Shown here one piece after another: positions 16,336 to 24,360 of a stretch of DNA of 64,000 bases. The first letter of the stretch is position 1. Every line of letters begins with the position of its first letter. Origin of the DNA: Variovorax sp. 770b2 (lineage in GTDB: Bacteria; Pseudomonadota; Gammaproteobacteria; Burkholderiales; Burkholderiaceae_C); contig NZ_FOXJ01000007.1 in the NCBI RefSeq assembly GCF_900115685.1, forward strand, positions 248,001 through 312,000, read 5' to 3'. The notes under the pieces were generated by a model. The model was not told the origin of the DNA. It ran no database searches and saw only the letters and a program-made list of their open reading frames with translations. The position numbers and the translations under genes are program-made.

Positions 16336-16370
16336 CGGACGTCCGGTTGCTTGCTATTGAATCAATAGCA
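16336..16370 (+). repeat. Two palindromes in the riboswitch expression platform
   Basis: CGGACGTCCG at 16336-16345 is a perfect palindrome nested in a longer imperfect stem (GCAAC at 16323-16327 pairing with GTTGC at 16346-16350). TGCTATTGAATCAATAGCA at 16352-16370 is a perfect inverted repeat with a one-base centre. They lie between the second aptamer and the dadA ribosome site, so they may act as the expression platform. The second palindrome resembles a small GCTA-to-TAGC repeat seen again at 49411-49427. Confidence 0.55.
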
Positions 16371-16414
16371 CACCACGCCCGCCATTCAAGCGCTGCACCT
16401 CAAAGGTACTTGAA

Positions 16415-17716
16415 ATGCGCGTGATCGTTCTTGGCGCCGGCCTGCTCGGCGTGACCTCGGCTTACTACCTCCAGCAACTCGGCCACGAAGTGACCGTGAT
16501 CGACCGGCAGGCCACCCCGGCCGCCGAAACCAGCTTCGCCAACGGCGGGCAGATCTCGGTGAGCCACGCCGAACCCTGGGCCAACCCCAGCGCGCCGCTC
16601 AAGGTGCTGCAGTGGCTGGGCAAGGAAGACGCCCCGCTGCTCTTTCGCATCCGCGCCGACATGCGCCAATGGCTCTGGGGCCTGCAGTTCCTGCGCGAAT
16701 GCACGCCGGCGCGCACCAGGCACAACATCGCGCAGATCGTGCGCCTGGGCACCTACAGCCGCGACACGCTGCAGCAATTGCGCCGCGACACGGGCCTCAG
16801 CTACGACCAGCGCACCCAGGGCATCCTGCATTTCTATACGACGCAAAAGGAGTTCGACGGCGCGCTCAAGCCGGCCGAGCAGATGCGTGCCCTCGGCTGC
16901 GAACGGCTGGTGATTTCGGCCGACGAGGCCGTGAAGATCGAGCCCGCCCTCGCCCACATCCGTCCCCAGCTGGCCGGCGCCACCTACACGGCCGAAGACG
17001 AATCGGGCGACGCCAACCGCTTCGCGCGCGAACTGGTCGGCCTTGCGGCCGCGGCCGGCGTGAAGTTCCTCATGAGCCACACGGTGACCGCGCTGCGCGA
17101 AGCCGGCGGCACCATCGACCACGTCGAGGCGACCGACAGCGAAGGGCGCTTCCAGCGCATCCGCGGCGACGCCTTCGTGCTGGCGATGGGCTCGCTCAGC
17201 CCGCTCTATGCCGCGCCGCTGGGCATCCGCCTGCCGATCTATCCGGCCAAGGGCTACTCGGTGACGCTGCCCGTGAAGGACGCCTCGAAGGCGCACCAGG
17301 TCTCGCTGACCGACGACGAGTACAAGCTCGTGTTCTCGCGCTACACGTCGGAATCGGGCGATCGCCTCCGCATCGCCGGCACGGCCGAGCTCAACGGCTA
17401 CGACCGCGACCTGAACCGCGTGCGCTGCGAAGCCATCGTGCGGCGCGTCGAAGAACTGTTCCCCGGCGCCGGCGACACCGGGCAGGCCCAGTTCTGGACG
17501 GGCCTGCGCCCCGCGACGCCGAGCAACGTGCCGATGATCGGCAAGACGAAGCTGCCGAACCTGTACCTGAACACCGGCCACGGCACGCTCGGCTGGACCC
17601 ACGCCTGCGGCTCGGGCAAGTCGATCGCGCGGATCGTGAGCGGGCTCGCGCCGGAGGTGGACTTTGCGTTCACCGGCATGCCGGCACCGCAACCGCGCGT
17701 GCTGCAACCGGCCTGA
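16415..17716 (+). CDS. dadA: D-amino acid dehydrogenase, FAD-dependent (DadA family)
   Basis: This 433-residue flavoprotein matches the length and layout of DadA. The FAD-binding site is MRVIVLGAGLLGVTSAYYL at the N-terminus; FANGGQISVSHAEPWANP follows near residue 43, and the C-terminal GHGTLGWTHACGSGK segment near residue 385 completes the flavin site. DadA oxidises D-alanine and other D-amino acids to 2-oxo acids at the membrane and passes electrons to quinones. A ribosome site AAAGGT precedes ATG 16415. The glycine riboswitch leader suggests that this copy is tuned to glycine, so glycine or sarcosine oxidation should be considered as its real role. Confidence 0.93.
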   Translation: MRVIVLGAGLLGVTSAYYLQQLGHEVTVIDRQATPAAETSFANGGQISVSHAEPWANPSAPLKVLQWLGKEDAPLLFRIRADMRQWLWGLQFLRECTPARTRHNIAQIVRLGTYSRDTLQQLRRDTGLSYDQRTQGILHFYTTQKEFDGALKPAEQMRALGCERLVISADEAVKIEPALAHIRPQLAGATYTAEDESGDANRFARELVGLAAAAGVKFLMSHTVTALREAGGTIDHVEATDSEGRFQRIRGDAFVLAMGSLSPLYAAPLGIRLPIYPAKGYSVTLPVKDASKAHQVSLTDDEYKLVFSRYTSESGDRLRIAGTAELNGYDRDLNRVRCEAIVRRVEELFPGAGDTGQAQFWTGLRPATPSNVPMIGKTKLPNLYLNTGHGTLGWTHACGSGKSIARIVSGLAPEVDFAFTGMPAPQPRVLQPA

Positions 17717-17729
17717 TCGCGGCGGCCCG

Positions 17730-19007
17730 TCAATCCTTGCTGGTGAACACCGTCAACACGCCGGTGTAGCCATACAGGTGGTGCCGGGCGATCTCGCCCG
17801 CGGCGAAGAAGCCGACCAGCGGCACGTCGCCCAGCGCGTGGCGCACGATCTGCAACTCGGCGCCCGGTGCGCCGAAGTGCGGCCCGCCCCGCCCCGAGCA
17901 GCTCACGTACACCGCGCCCGCGATGCGGCGCGCGGGGTGCGGCGCGGCCTCGGCTTCGCCGGCCGCGACGGCGCGGGCGGTGGCCAGCGTCTGTTCTTCG
18001 GGTTCCAGCTCTTCGCGAATCTCCGCGCAGATGCGCATCAGGTCGGCGCGCGCAGCCTGCGCGTTGCGGCGGCAGAAGGTCAACCGCATGCCGGCCTCGG
18101 CCGTATCGGCGATCGCGATGCCGCGGCGCGTCGGGTCCAGGCCGATGATGTGGCGCACCAGCACGTCGGCGCCCAGATCACCGGTGCGGCGCACGCCGTC
18201 GCTGCCCGCATCGGCCAGGCCGACCAGCGTGTTGCGCACGGCGTCGATGGCCTCCTGCGGTCGTTCGAGCGAGACCTGCAGGTCGGCCAGCAGCACGTCC
18301 AGCGCGGGCTCACCGTCCAGCTTGAGCAGGAGGTTGCCGTCGGCTTCGGTGATCTCGCGCTCGCGCACGCCCGAGCGCAGCGGCTGGCAGCCCTGGGTGA
18401 CGCGCGACACCAGCCGCACGCCCTCGCCGAACACCACGCCCGACAGGCCGCCGGAGAACACCCCACCCGCAGCGCCGTGGCCGCGGATGTTGCCGTTGCC
18501 GCCCACCGCGAACTGCAGCGCGCCGCCACGGCCCGACGAGAGTCCGCCGAAGAGGTAGCCGGTGTCGACGCGACCGGCCATCTCGCCGATCAGCTCGGTG
18601 AGGTCGGGCGTCGCGGGGTCCGCGTGGACGAGCGCGGTGTGCGCCTCGAACCCGCTCATCTCCGAATTGCTCAGGGGCGCCACGCCCGAGAACACGCGGT
18701 ACTGGTCGCTCGGCAGCGCGCAGAGCATGAGGCTCATGCCGGGCTCGTCGAAGTACTCGGCGTTGTTGGCCGAGACGCCGATGCCGACCGTGCCCGACCA
18801 GTCGGTCACCTCGGGCAGCTCGGCGCTCAGGTGGTCCAGGATCTCCTGCGCCTCGGACGCATAGTGGTCGGTGATGTAGAGCAGCCCGAGCGTCGGCGAG
18901 GACGCGTAGTCGGGCAAAGCCATCTGCGCGCGCAACTGGGCCAGCACGAGGCCGGCCGCCATGCGCCATTGCGGATGGGTGGCATGGCCAGTGGGAAACA
19001 ACTTCAT
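17730..19007 (-). CDS. FIST-domain signal protein
   Basis: This 425-residue protein contains the FIST N and FIST C domains. Recognisable parts are MKLFPTGHATHPQWRMAAG at the start, a GVGVSANNAEYFDEPG-like loop near residue 100 and the C-terminal CSGRGGPHFGAPGAELQIV and VPLVGFFAAGEIA segments. FIST domains are proposed to bind small ligands such as amino acids and often accompany signalling systems. ATG 19007 is chosen; an in-frame TTG lies four codons upstream. It converges with dadA, leaving 13 bases between stops. No kinase or cyclase partner is adjacent. Confidence 0.85.
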   Translation of the reverse strand: MKLFPTGHATHPQWRMAAGLVLAQLRAQMALPDYASSPTLGLLYITDHYASEAQEILDHLSAELPEVTDWSGTVGIGVSANNAEYFDEPGMSLMLCALPSDQYRVFSGVAPLSNSEMSGFEAHTALVHADPATPDLTELIGEMAGRVDTGYLFGGLSSGRGGALQFAVGGNGNIRGHGAAGGVFSGGLSGVVFGEGVRLVSRVTQGCQPLRSGVREREITEADGNLLLKLDGEPALDVLLADLQVSLERPQEAIDAVRNTLVGLADAGSDGVRRTGDLGADVLVRHIIGLDPTRRGIAIADTAEAGMRLTFCRRNAQAARADLMRICAEIREELEPEEQTLATARAVAAGEAEAAPHPARRIAGAVYVSCSGRGGPHFGAPGAELQIVRHALGDVPLVGFFAAGEIARHHLYGYTGVLTVFTSKD

Positions 19008-19052
19008 GATGCGTGCCAACCCGTTCTCTTCAAAAAGGATATGTGTGTGACG

Positions 19053-19808
19053 TCAGCGGCGGCCGGTGGTTCGCTTGCGGGCGGCGGCCGAGGTCTTTTT
19101 CTTCGCGGCGGGCGTTGCCGCCTTTTTGGCCGCGGTTCTTGCCGCGGTTTTGGCCGCGGGCTTCTTGGCAGCAGCCGTCTTGCCCATCACCTTGCCGACC
19201 GCATCGGCCAGCGGCTGGGCCATGGCGGGGACCTTGAGCTGGGCCGCGTCCTGCAGCGCCGAGCTGGCGATCTGCTGGAACTGCTCGGTGAGCGACCCCC
19301 ACCACTGCATCGGATCGACCACGCCGGCGCCGTCGGCGGCAGCCGCCTTGCTGCGCGGCTTTTTCTTCGGTGCCGGTGCTTCTTCTTCCTCGATCTCGGT
19401 CTCTTCTTCCTCGACCGGCTCGGGCTCGGGCGCGGACGCTGCGAAGGGCGCGGGCGCCGGGGCGACGGCGGCCGCCTGCTTGGTGAACGCGCTCGCCAGG
19501 TCTTCCATCCGCACGTTCATGCCGCGCAGGGTCGAGAGCGTCATCTTCTGCACCTCCAGCGCCTGGATCGTGGCCTTCAGCGCATGGCCGTTCTGCTCGA
19601 GCCAGTACTGCACGGTCTTGAGTTCCTGGATGCGCTTGTCGACCTCTTCCACGCTCAGCGTGGGTGCCACCCAGCTGGCCAGGCTCGGGATGCCCGGCAC
19701 CGACGACGCGGCGCCGGTGCCTGCGGCGGCGCCCCCGGCCAGGTTCTTCAGGAAGTCGAATCCGGGGACGAACTGGCTGAAGTTGAAGGGTTGGCTGGCG
19801 TTGGTCAT
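19053..19808 (-). CDS. phaM: PhaM-like polyhydroxyalkanoate granule/nucleoid linker protein
   Basis: This 251-residue protein resembles PhaM of Cupriavidus. Its N-terminus contains FVPGFDFLKNLAGG, then PSLASWVAPTLSVEEVDKRI near residue 43 and a helical region EQNGHALKATIQALEVQKMT near residue 73. The middle is rich in Pro, Ala and Glu (about residues 115-155). The last 50 residues are Lys/Ala-rich (AAKKPAAKTAART), as in histone H1-like tails. Known PhaM activates PHA synthase and tethers PHB granules to DNA. It lies 45 bases upstream of the FIST gene on the same strand. PHA synthase itself is not in the window. Confidence 0.83.
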   Translation of the reverse strand: MTNASQPFNFSQFVPGFDFLKNLAGGAAAGTGAASSVPGIPSLASWVAPTLSVEEVDKRIQELKTVQYWLEQNGHALKATIQALEVQKMTLSTLRGMNVRMEDLASAFTKQAAAVAPAPAPFAASAPEPEPVEEEETEIEEEEAPAPKKKPRSKAAAADGAGVVDPMQWWGSLTEQFQQIASSALQDAAQLKVPAMAQPLADAVGKVMGKTAAAKKPAAKTAARTAAKKAATPAAKKKTSAAARKRTTGRR

Positions 19809-19873
19809 GCGGGAGGTCTCCAGGCTGGGTTTTCTTGTGCTGCCAGCTTACTCCAAGCCTCCGGCGTAAGGCC

Positions 19874-21319
19874 TCAAAGCTCGCTTCTGACCTTGCTGAA
19901 AACTTTCCAGAAAGTCGCGTCCTGCGAGGTCGCGAAATTGATCCGCATCATGGTGCTGGGCGGCCGGCGCGCGTGGAACAGCGAGCCCGGCGCGAGCAGG
20001 TAGCCCTGGTCGAGCATGCGCTGGGTGAGCGCGTCGGTGTCCACGCCCGTGTCGACCCAGCCGAACAGCCCCGCCGGCTCCGAGGCGAAGGTGCAGCCGT
20101 GCGACATCGCAAGCTTCACCGACCGCCCGCGCGCACCGTCGAGGCGAATGCGCACGCGCTCCGAATGCCGGCGCAGCTGGCCCTGGTCGATGCACCACGA
20201 CAACGCCCGCTCGAACAGCGTGGGCGAGGTCAGCGTGGCCAGGAGCTTGGTCTCCAGCAGCCGCTCCTTCAGCGCGGGCGGCGCGGCCAGAAAGCCGATG
20301 CGCCAGTTGGGCGCGATGATCTTGGCGAAGCCGCTCACGTAGATGGTGCGCTGCAGCCCGTCGAGCGCGCTCAACCGCGTGGCGTGCTCGGGCGCGAGAT
20401 GGCTGTAGGTGTCGTCCTCGACGATGTGGAAGTCGTGCTCGTTCGCCAGCTTGAGCACCCGGTGGGCGCTCCCGGGCGTGAGGCTGTAGCCGGTCGGGTT
20501 GTGCAGCACGCTCACGCTCACGAAGAGCTTGGGCTTGTGCAGGAGGCAGTACTGCGCCATCACCTCCAGGTCGGGCCCGTCGGCGCGGCGCGGCACCGGC
20601 AGGATGCGCATGCCCAGCGCCTCCAGCCGCGCGAACTCCAGCGCCCAGCCCGGCTCCTCGACCATCACCGGATCGCCCGCCCGCAACAGCGTGCGGCTCA
20701 CGATGTCCAGCGCATGCGTGGCGCCGATGGTGGTGATGATCTGGTCGGGCGCGGCCGGCACGTTGATGCCCACCAGCTTCTGCGAAAGACTGCGGCGCAG
20801 GCTCATGTCGCCGGAGGGCTCGCCGTACTGGAGCGACAGCTCCTGCAGCACGGCTGTACTGGTCATGCGCCGCACGGCCGTCGGCATGAAGGTCGAGGAC
20901 ATCCAGTCCGGCGGAAACACGCCCATGCCGGGCTGCGGCTTGTCGCTCGGGCGATGGAACATGCTGCGGATCAGCGAGCTCGCGTCGGCCGGTACGCGCG
21001 AGGCCATCATCTGCACGGCCATGGCCGCCGGCATGTCGCTCACGCCGACGGCGTCGGGGGCCTTGCCCGAACGGCCGTCCTGGCTCTGCGCCGAATCGCG
21101 CACGTAGAAGCCGCGCTGGCGGCGGGCTTCGACGAGCCCCTGCGCGAGCAGCTGGTCATACGCGGCGACCACCGTGTACGGGCTCACGCCCTGCTGCCGC
21201 GCGCATTCGCGCACCGAGGGCAGGCGGGCGCCGGGCGGCAGCAGCCGGGTGCGGATGCGTTCGGCAAGGCGGTCGGCCAGTTGTGCGGTCAAGGACTGGG
21301 TGGAGGTTCGTGTCAGCAT
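19874..21319 (-). CDS. MocR/PdxR-type transcription regulator (GntR HTH plus aminotransferase domain)
   Basis: This 481-residue fusion has an N-terminal GntR-type winged helix (RLPSVRECARQQGVSPYTVV near residue 45) and a fold-type I aminotransferase domain. That domain carries an EDDTYSHLAPE segment and YVSGFAKIIAPNWRIGF, whose Lys is the expected PLP site. Such proteins sense PLP or amino-acid adducts. ATG 21319 is preferred over a longer frame to 21352. It is divergent from a LysE-led operon across a 101-base gap holding three CTGTA-TGG half-sites, so control of that operon is likely. Confidence 0.9.
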   Translation of the reverse strand: MLTRTSTQSLTAQLADRLAERIRTRLLPPGARLPSVRECARQQGVSPYTVVAAYDQLLAQGLVEARRQRGFYVRDSAQSQDGRSGKAPDAVGVSDMPAAMAVQMMASRVPADASSLIRSMFHRPSDKPQPGMGVFPPDWMSSTFMPTAVRRMTSTAVLQELSLQYGEPSGDMSLRRSLSQKLVGINVPAAPDQIITTIGATHALDIVSRTLLRAGDPVMVEEPGWALEFARLEALGMRILPVPRRADGPDLEVMAQYCLLHKPKLFVSVSVLHNPTGYSLTPGSAHRVLKLANEHDFHIVEDDTYSHLAPEHATRLSALDGLQRTIYVSGFAKIIAPNWRIGFLAAPPALKERLLETKLLATLTSPTLFERALSWCIDQGQLRRHSERVRIRLDGARGRSVKLAMSHGCTFASEPAGLFGWVDTGVDTDALTQRMLDQGYLLAPGSLFHARRPPSTMMRINFATSQDATFWKVFSKVRSEL

Positions 21320-21345
21320 GCGGTGTCGAAGCTGTGTCGAAAGAA

Positions 21346-21401
21346 TGACCAATACAGATGCCTTGTTTGTTCGATCATCTGTACTGGAACTGTAATGGTC
21401 A
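21346..21401. promoter_or_regulatory. Three-half-site operator between MocR regulator and LysE operon
   Basis: Two direct copies, CTGTACTGG at 21379-21387 and CTGTAATGG at 21390-21398, are 11 bases apart start to start, one helical turn. A third copy lies inverted at 21349-21357 (CCAATACAG). Longer arms also pair: TGACCAATACAG at 21346-21357 with CTGTAATGGTCA at 21390-21401, with one mismatch. Direct repeats plus an inverted copy fit the DNA recognition style of MocR-family dimers. Confidence 0.65.
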
Positions 21402-21420
21402 CAAGTTTAGAGTCTGTGCC

Positions 21421-22020
21421 ATGAACTGGCAAGAATTCACCGCGCTGCTGGTGTTGGCCACGGCGATGAGTTTTTCGCCCGGACCCAACACCACGCTTTC
21501 CACCGCCCTGGCGGCCAACGGCGGCCTGCCGCGCGCGATGCGTTTCGTGGTCGCGGTGCCGATCGGCTGGACGCTGCTGCTGGCGATCTGCGCGGCCGGC
21601 CTCGGTGCTCTCGTGGTGGCGGTGCCGCCGCTGCGCCTGGCGATCAAGGGGCTGGGCATCGCCTACCTGCTGTGGCTGGCGTACAAGCTCAGCGGCAGCG
21701 CCAAGCTCGGCAAGGCCGACAGCGCCAGCCTCTCGGTCGGCTTCGGGCAGGGCGTGATGCTGCAGTTCGTCAACATCAAGGCGTGGCTGCTCGCGCTCAC
21801 GCTGGTGGCCGGGTGGATCGCCGGCCAGCCCGACGCGCTCTCGCGCTTCGCCATCGTCGCGCCGGTGATGCTGTTCTATGCCTTCGTCAGCAACTTCGCC
21901 TATGCGCTGGTCGGCGCGCTGCTGCGCGACTGGCTCGCCAGGGGCAAGCGCCTCCTGTGGTTCAACCGTGCGATGGGCCTGGTGCTGGTGCTCACGGCCT
22001 GGTGGATGCTGGGCGTATGA
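21421..22020 (+). CDS. LysE/RhtB-family amino acid exporter (1 of 3)
   Basis: This 199-residue membrane protein has the LysE N-terminal motif FSPGPNTTLSTALAANGG near residue 19 and about six transmembrane helices. Family members export lysine, threonine, homoserine or related compounds. It is the first gene opposite the MocR regulator, so it is the likely direct target. ATG 21421 follows the operator by 20 bases, which leaves a very short leader and puts the promoter inside the operator region. Substrate is unknown. Confidence 0.88.
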   Translation: MNWQEFTALLVLATAMSFSPGPNTTLSTALAANGGLPRAMRFVVAVPIGWTLLLAICAAGLGALVVAVPPLRLAIKGLGIAYLLWLAYKLSGSAKLGKADSASLSVGFGQGVMLQFVNIKAWLLALTLVAGWIAGQPDALSRFAIVAPVMLFYAFVSNFAYALVGALLRDWLARGKRLLWFNRAMGLVLVLTAWWMLGV

Positions 22021-22075
22021 GCCGCCGGACCGCTCCCAGGGCGAATGCCGCAGCGCGCAGCGCGGAGGCGGCCCG

Positions 22076-23047
22076 ATGACCAGGCGCCTCGACATCAAGG
22101 ACGAAACGCTGGGCATGTGGCTCGGCGTCGTCGGCGTCGCCATGTTCGCCATCACGCTGCCGATGACGCGGCTGGCCACCGGCTCGCAAGACGCGCCGCA
22201 GCTCTCGCCATGGTTCGTGACGGTCGGGCGCGCCGCGCTGGCCGGCGTGCTGTCGGCCATCTTCCTACTGGTCACGCGCTCGCCGCGGCCGGCCGCGCAC
22301 CAGTGGCGGCCGCTGGGCATCGCGGTGCTGGGCAACTGCATCGGCTTTCCGCTGCTGCTGGCCTATGCGCTGCGGGTGGTGACGGCCAGCCACGCGGCGG
22401 TGGTGACGGCGCTCTTGCCGCTGGTGACGGCCGCCGTCGCCGCATGGGTGCTGCACCAGCGCGCGCGGCTGGGCTTCTGGCTCTGCGCCATCGCAGGCAG
22501 CCTGCTGGTGGTGGTGTTCTCGGTGCTGCGCGCGAGCCAGAGCGGGCATGGCTTCGGCTTCGAATGGGCCGACCTGCTGCTGGTGGGCGCGGTCATCGCG
22601 GCCTCTTTCGGCTACATCTACGGCGCGCAGGTCACGCCCTCGCTGGGCGCCGAGCGGGTGATCTGCTGGGTCTGCGTGATGGCCCTGCCCTTCACGCTGC
22701 CGGCCACGCTGGCGCTCTGGCCGACGCAGCCCATCGCCACGGCGTCGTGGCTGGGCTTCGTCTACGTGGGCATGTTCTCGATGTGGATCGGCTTCTTCGC
22801 CTGGTACCGCGGTCTCGCCCTGGGCGGCGCGCTGCGGGTGAGCCAGACGCAGCTGCTGCAGCCCTTTCTCTCGATCCTCGCGTCGATCCCGATCCTGGGC
22901 GAGCCGCTGGACGTGGTGACGCTGGGCTTCGCGATCGCGGTGGTGGCCACGGTGGTGATCGGCAAGAGGCTGTCGCAGCCGCAGGCCGCACCGGTCGCGG
23001 CGCCGCTCCCCGCGGGCAATGGCGTCGCGGCCAGAAGAAGCCGATGA
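22076..23047 (+). CDS. DMT-superfamily (EamA/RhaT) transporter
   Basis: This 323-residue protein has ten predicted transmembrane helices in two EamA repeats (about residues 15-145 and 165-305). ATG 22076 is preceded by a strong GGAGG ribosome site seven bases away, which fixes the start. EamA proteins export amino acids and other metabolites. It follows the first LysE gene by 55 bases and precedes the aminotransferase, so it is part of the MocR-controlled run. A second carrier type in one operon may widen the range of exported compounds. Confidence 0.88.
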   Translation: MTRRLDIKDETLGMWLGVVGVAMFAITLPMTRLATGSQDAPQLSPWFVTVGRAALAGVLSAIFLLVTRSPRPAAHQWRPLGIAVLGNCIGFPLLLAYALRVVTASHAAVVTALLPLVTAAVAAWVLHQRARLGFWLCAIAGSLLVVVFSVLRASQSGHGFGFEWADLLLVGAVIAASFGYIYGAQVTPSLGAERVICWVCVMALPFTLPATLALWPTQPIATASWLGFVYVGMFSMWIGFFAWYRGLALGGALRVSQTQLLQPFLSILASIPILGEPLDVVTLGFAIAVVATVVIGKRLSQPQAAPVAAPLPAGNGVAARRSR

Positions 23048-23068
23048 CCGCCCCCCCATCACGCCGGC

Positions 23069-23089
23069 TGCAACAAAATCCCTGTTGCA
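23069..23089. repeat. Inverted repeat in the DMT-aminotransferase gap
   Basis: TGCAACA at 23069-23075 and TGTTGCA at 23083-23089 form a perfect seven-pair stem with a seven-base loop inside the 97-base gap, the widest in this operon. No T-run follows, so an intrinsic terminator is unlikely; an operator or RNA processing site is possible. Confidence 0.35.
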
Positions 23090-23144
23090 TCCCTTGGCGA
23101 CCTGCCATCGAATCTCACCTCACCCGCCTGAAAGAAGAAACGCC

Positions 23145-24347
23145 ATGAACTGGAAACTCGCCGCCCGCGCCGCCAAGATGAACCCGTCGGTGCTGCGTGA
23201 AATCCTCAAGGTCACCGAACGCCCCGGCATCATCAGCCTGGCCGGCGGCCTGCCCTCGCCCAAGACCTTCCCGATCCAGGCTTTCGCCGACGCCTGCGCC
23301 GAGGTGCTGCACAACGACGGCCAGGCCGCGCTGCAGTACGCCGCGAGCGAGGGCTACGCGCCGCTGCGCCAGGCCGTGGCCGACATGCTGCCGTGGAACG
23401 TCGATCCCGCGCAGGTGCTCATCACCACCGGCTCGCAGCAGGGCCTGGACCTCGTGGCCAAGGTGCTGATCGATCCGGGCAGCAAGGTGCTGGTGGAAAC
23501 GCCCACGTACCTCGGCGCGCTGCAGGCCTTCGGCCCGATGGAGCCGAACCCGATGAGCGTGGCGAGCGATGAAGACGGCGTGATCGTCCAAGACCTCGTG
23601 GCCAAGGCGAAGGACGCGCGCTTCGTCTACCTCTTGCCCAACTTCCAGAACCCGACGGGCCGCACCATGACCGAAGAGCGCCGCGCCGCCGTCTCGGCCG
23701 CTGCCGCCGAGGCGGGCCTCCCGATCATCGAAGACAACCCGTATGGCGAACTCTGGTTCGACGAAGCCCCCCCGCTGCCGCTGACCGCGCGCAACCCCGA
23801 GGGCTGCATCTACCTGGGTTCGTTCTCCAAGGTGCTGGCGCCGGGCCTGCGCCTGGGCTTCCTGGTGGCGCCGAAGGCCATCTACCCGAAGCTCCTGCAG
23901 GCCAAGCAGGCCGTCGATCTGCACACGCCGATCTTCACGCAGCGCATGGTGTCGGCAGTGATGAAGGACGGCTTTCTCGACCGCCACGTGCCCACGATCC
24001 GCGCCCTCTACAAGTGCCAGCGCGACGCGATGATCGCCGCGCTCACGCGCGAGATGGCCGGCCTGGACGTGAAGTTCAACGCACCCAAGGGCGGCATGTT
24101 CCTGTGGGCGCGCCTGCCCGAGGGCATCGACACCGTGAAGCTGCTGCCCAAGGCCGTCGAGCGCAACGTGGCCTTCGTGCCCGGCGCGCCGTTCTATGCG
24201 GGGCTGGGCGATCCGCGCACGCTGCGCCTGTCGTTCGTGACGGCCAGCGTCGAGGAAATCGATACCGCCATCGCAGCGCTCGCGGTGACGCTGCGCGAAG
24301 AGCTGGCGCTGCTCGGCGAGCACCAGCTCGCGCCTGCACCGGTGTGA
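23145..24347 (+). CDS. PLP-dependent class I/II aminotransferase (2-aminoadipate/aromatic type)
   Basis: This 400-residue enzyme is a fold-type I aminotransferase with PGIISLAGGLPSPKTFP near residue 27, NFQNPTGRTM near residue 166, EDNPYGEL near residue 196 and the PLP lysine in GSFSKVLAPGLRLGF near residue 228. It most resembles the LysN/2-aminoadipate aminotransferase group, which also contains broad aromatic and branched-chain enzymes. ATG 23145 follows a GAAAGAAG ribosome site. The regulator upstream has a related domain, so both may bind the same amino acid. It probably supplies or removes the compound exported by the flanking carriers. Confidence 0.9.
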   Translation: MNWKLAARAAKMNPSVLREILKVTERPGIISLAGGLPSPKTFPIQAFADACAEVLHNDGQAALQYAASEGYAPLRQAVADMLPWNVDPAQVLITTGSQQGLDLVAKVLIDPGSKVLVETPTYLGALQAFGPMEPNPMSVASDEDGVIVQDLVAKAKDARFVYLLPNFQNPTGRTMTEERRAAVSAAAAEAGLPIIEDNPYGELWFDEAPPLPLTARNPEGCIYLGSFSKVLAPGLRLGFLVAPKAIYPKLLQAKQAVDLHTPIFTQRMVSAVMKDGFLDRHVPTIRALYKCQRDAMIAALTREMAGLDVKFNAPKGGMFLWARLPEGIDTVKLLPKAVERNVAFVPGAPFYAGLGDPRTLRLSFVTASVEEIDTAIAALAVTLREELALLGEHQLAPAPV

Positions 24348-24360
24348 AGGAGCGGGGACG

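Noticed and set aside
17664..20003. Plus-strand open frame of 779 codons across the FIST and PhaM genes
   Set aside because: It spans two real minus-strand genes and their gap, shows no domain and has shadow-type composition.
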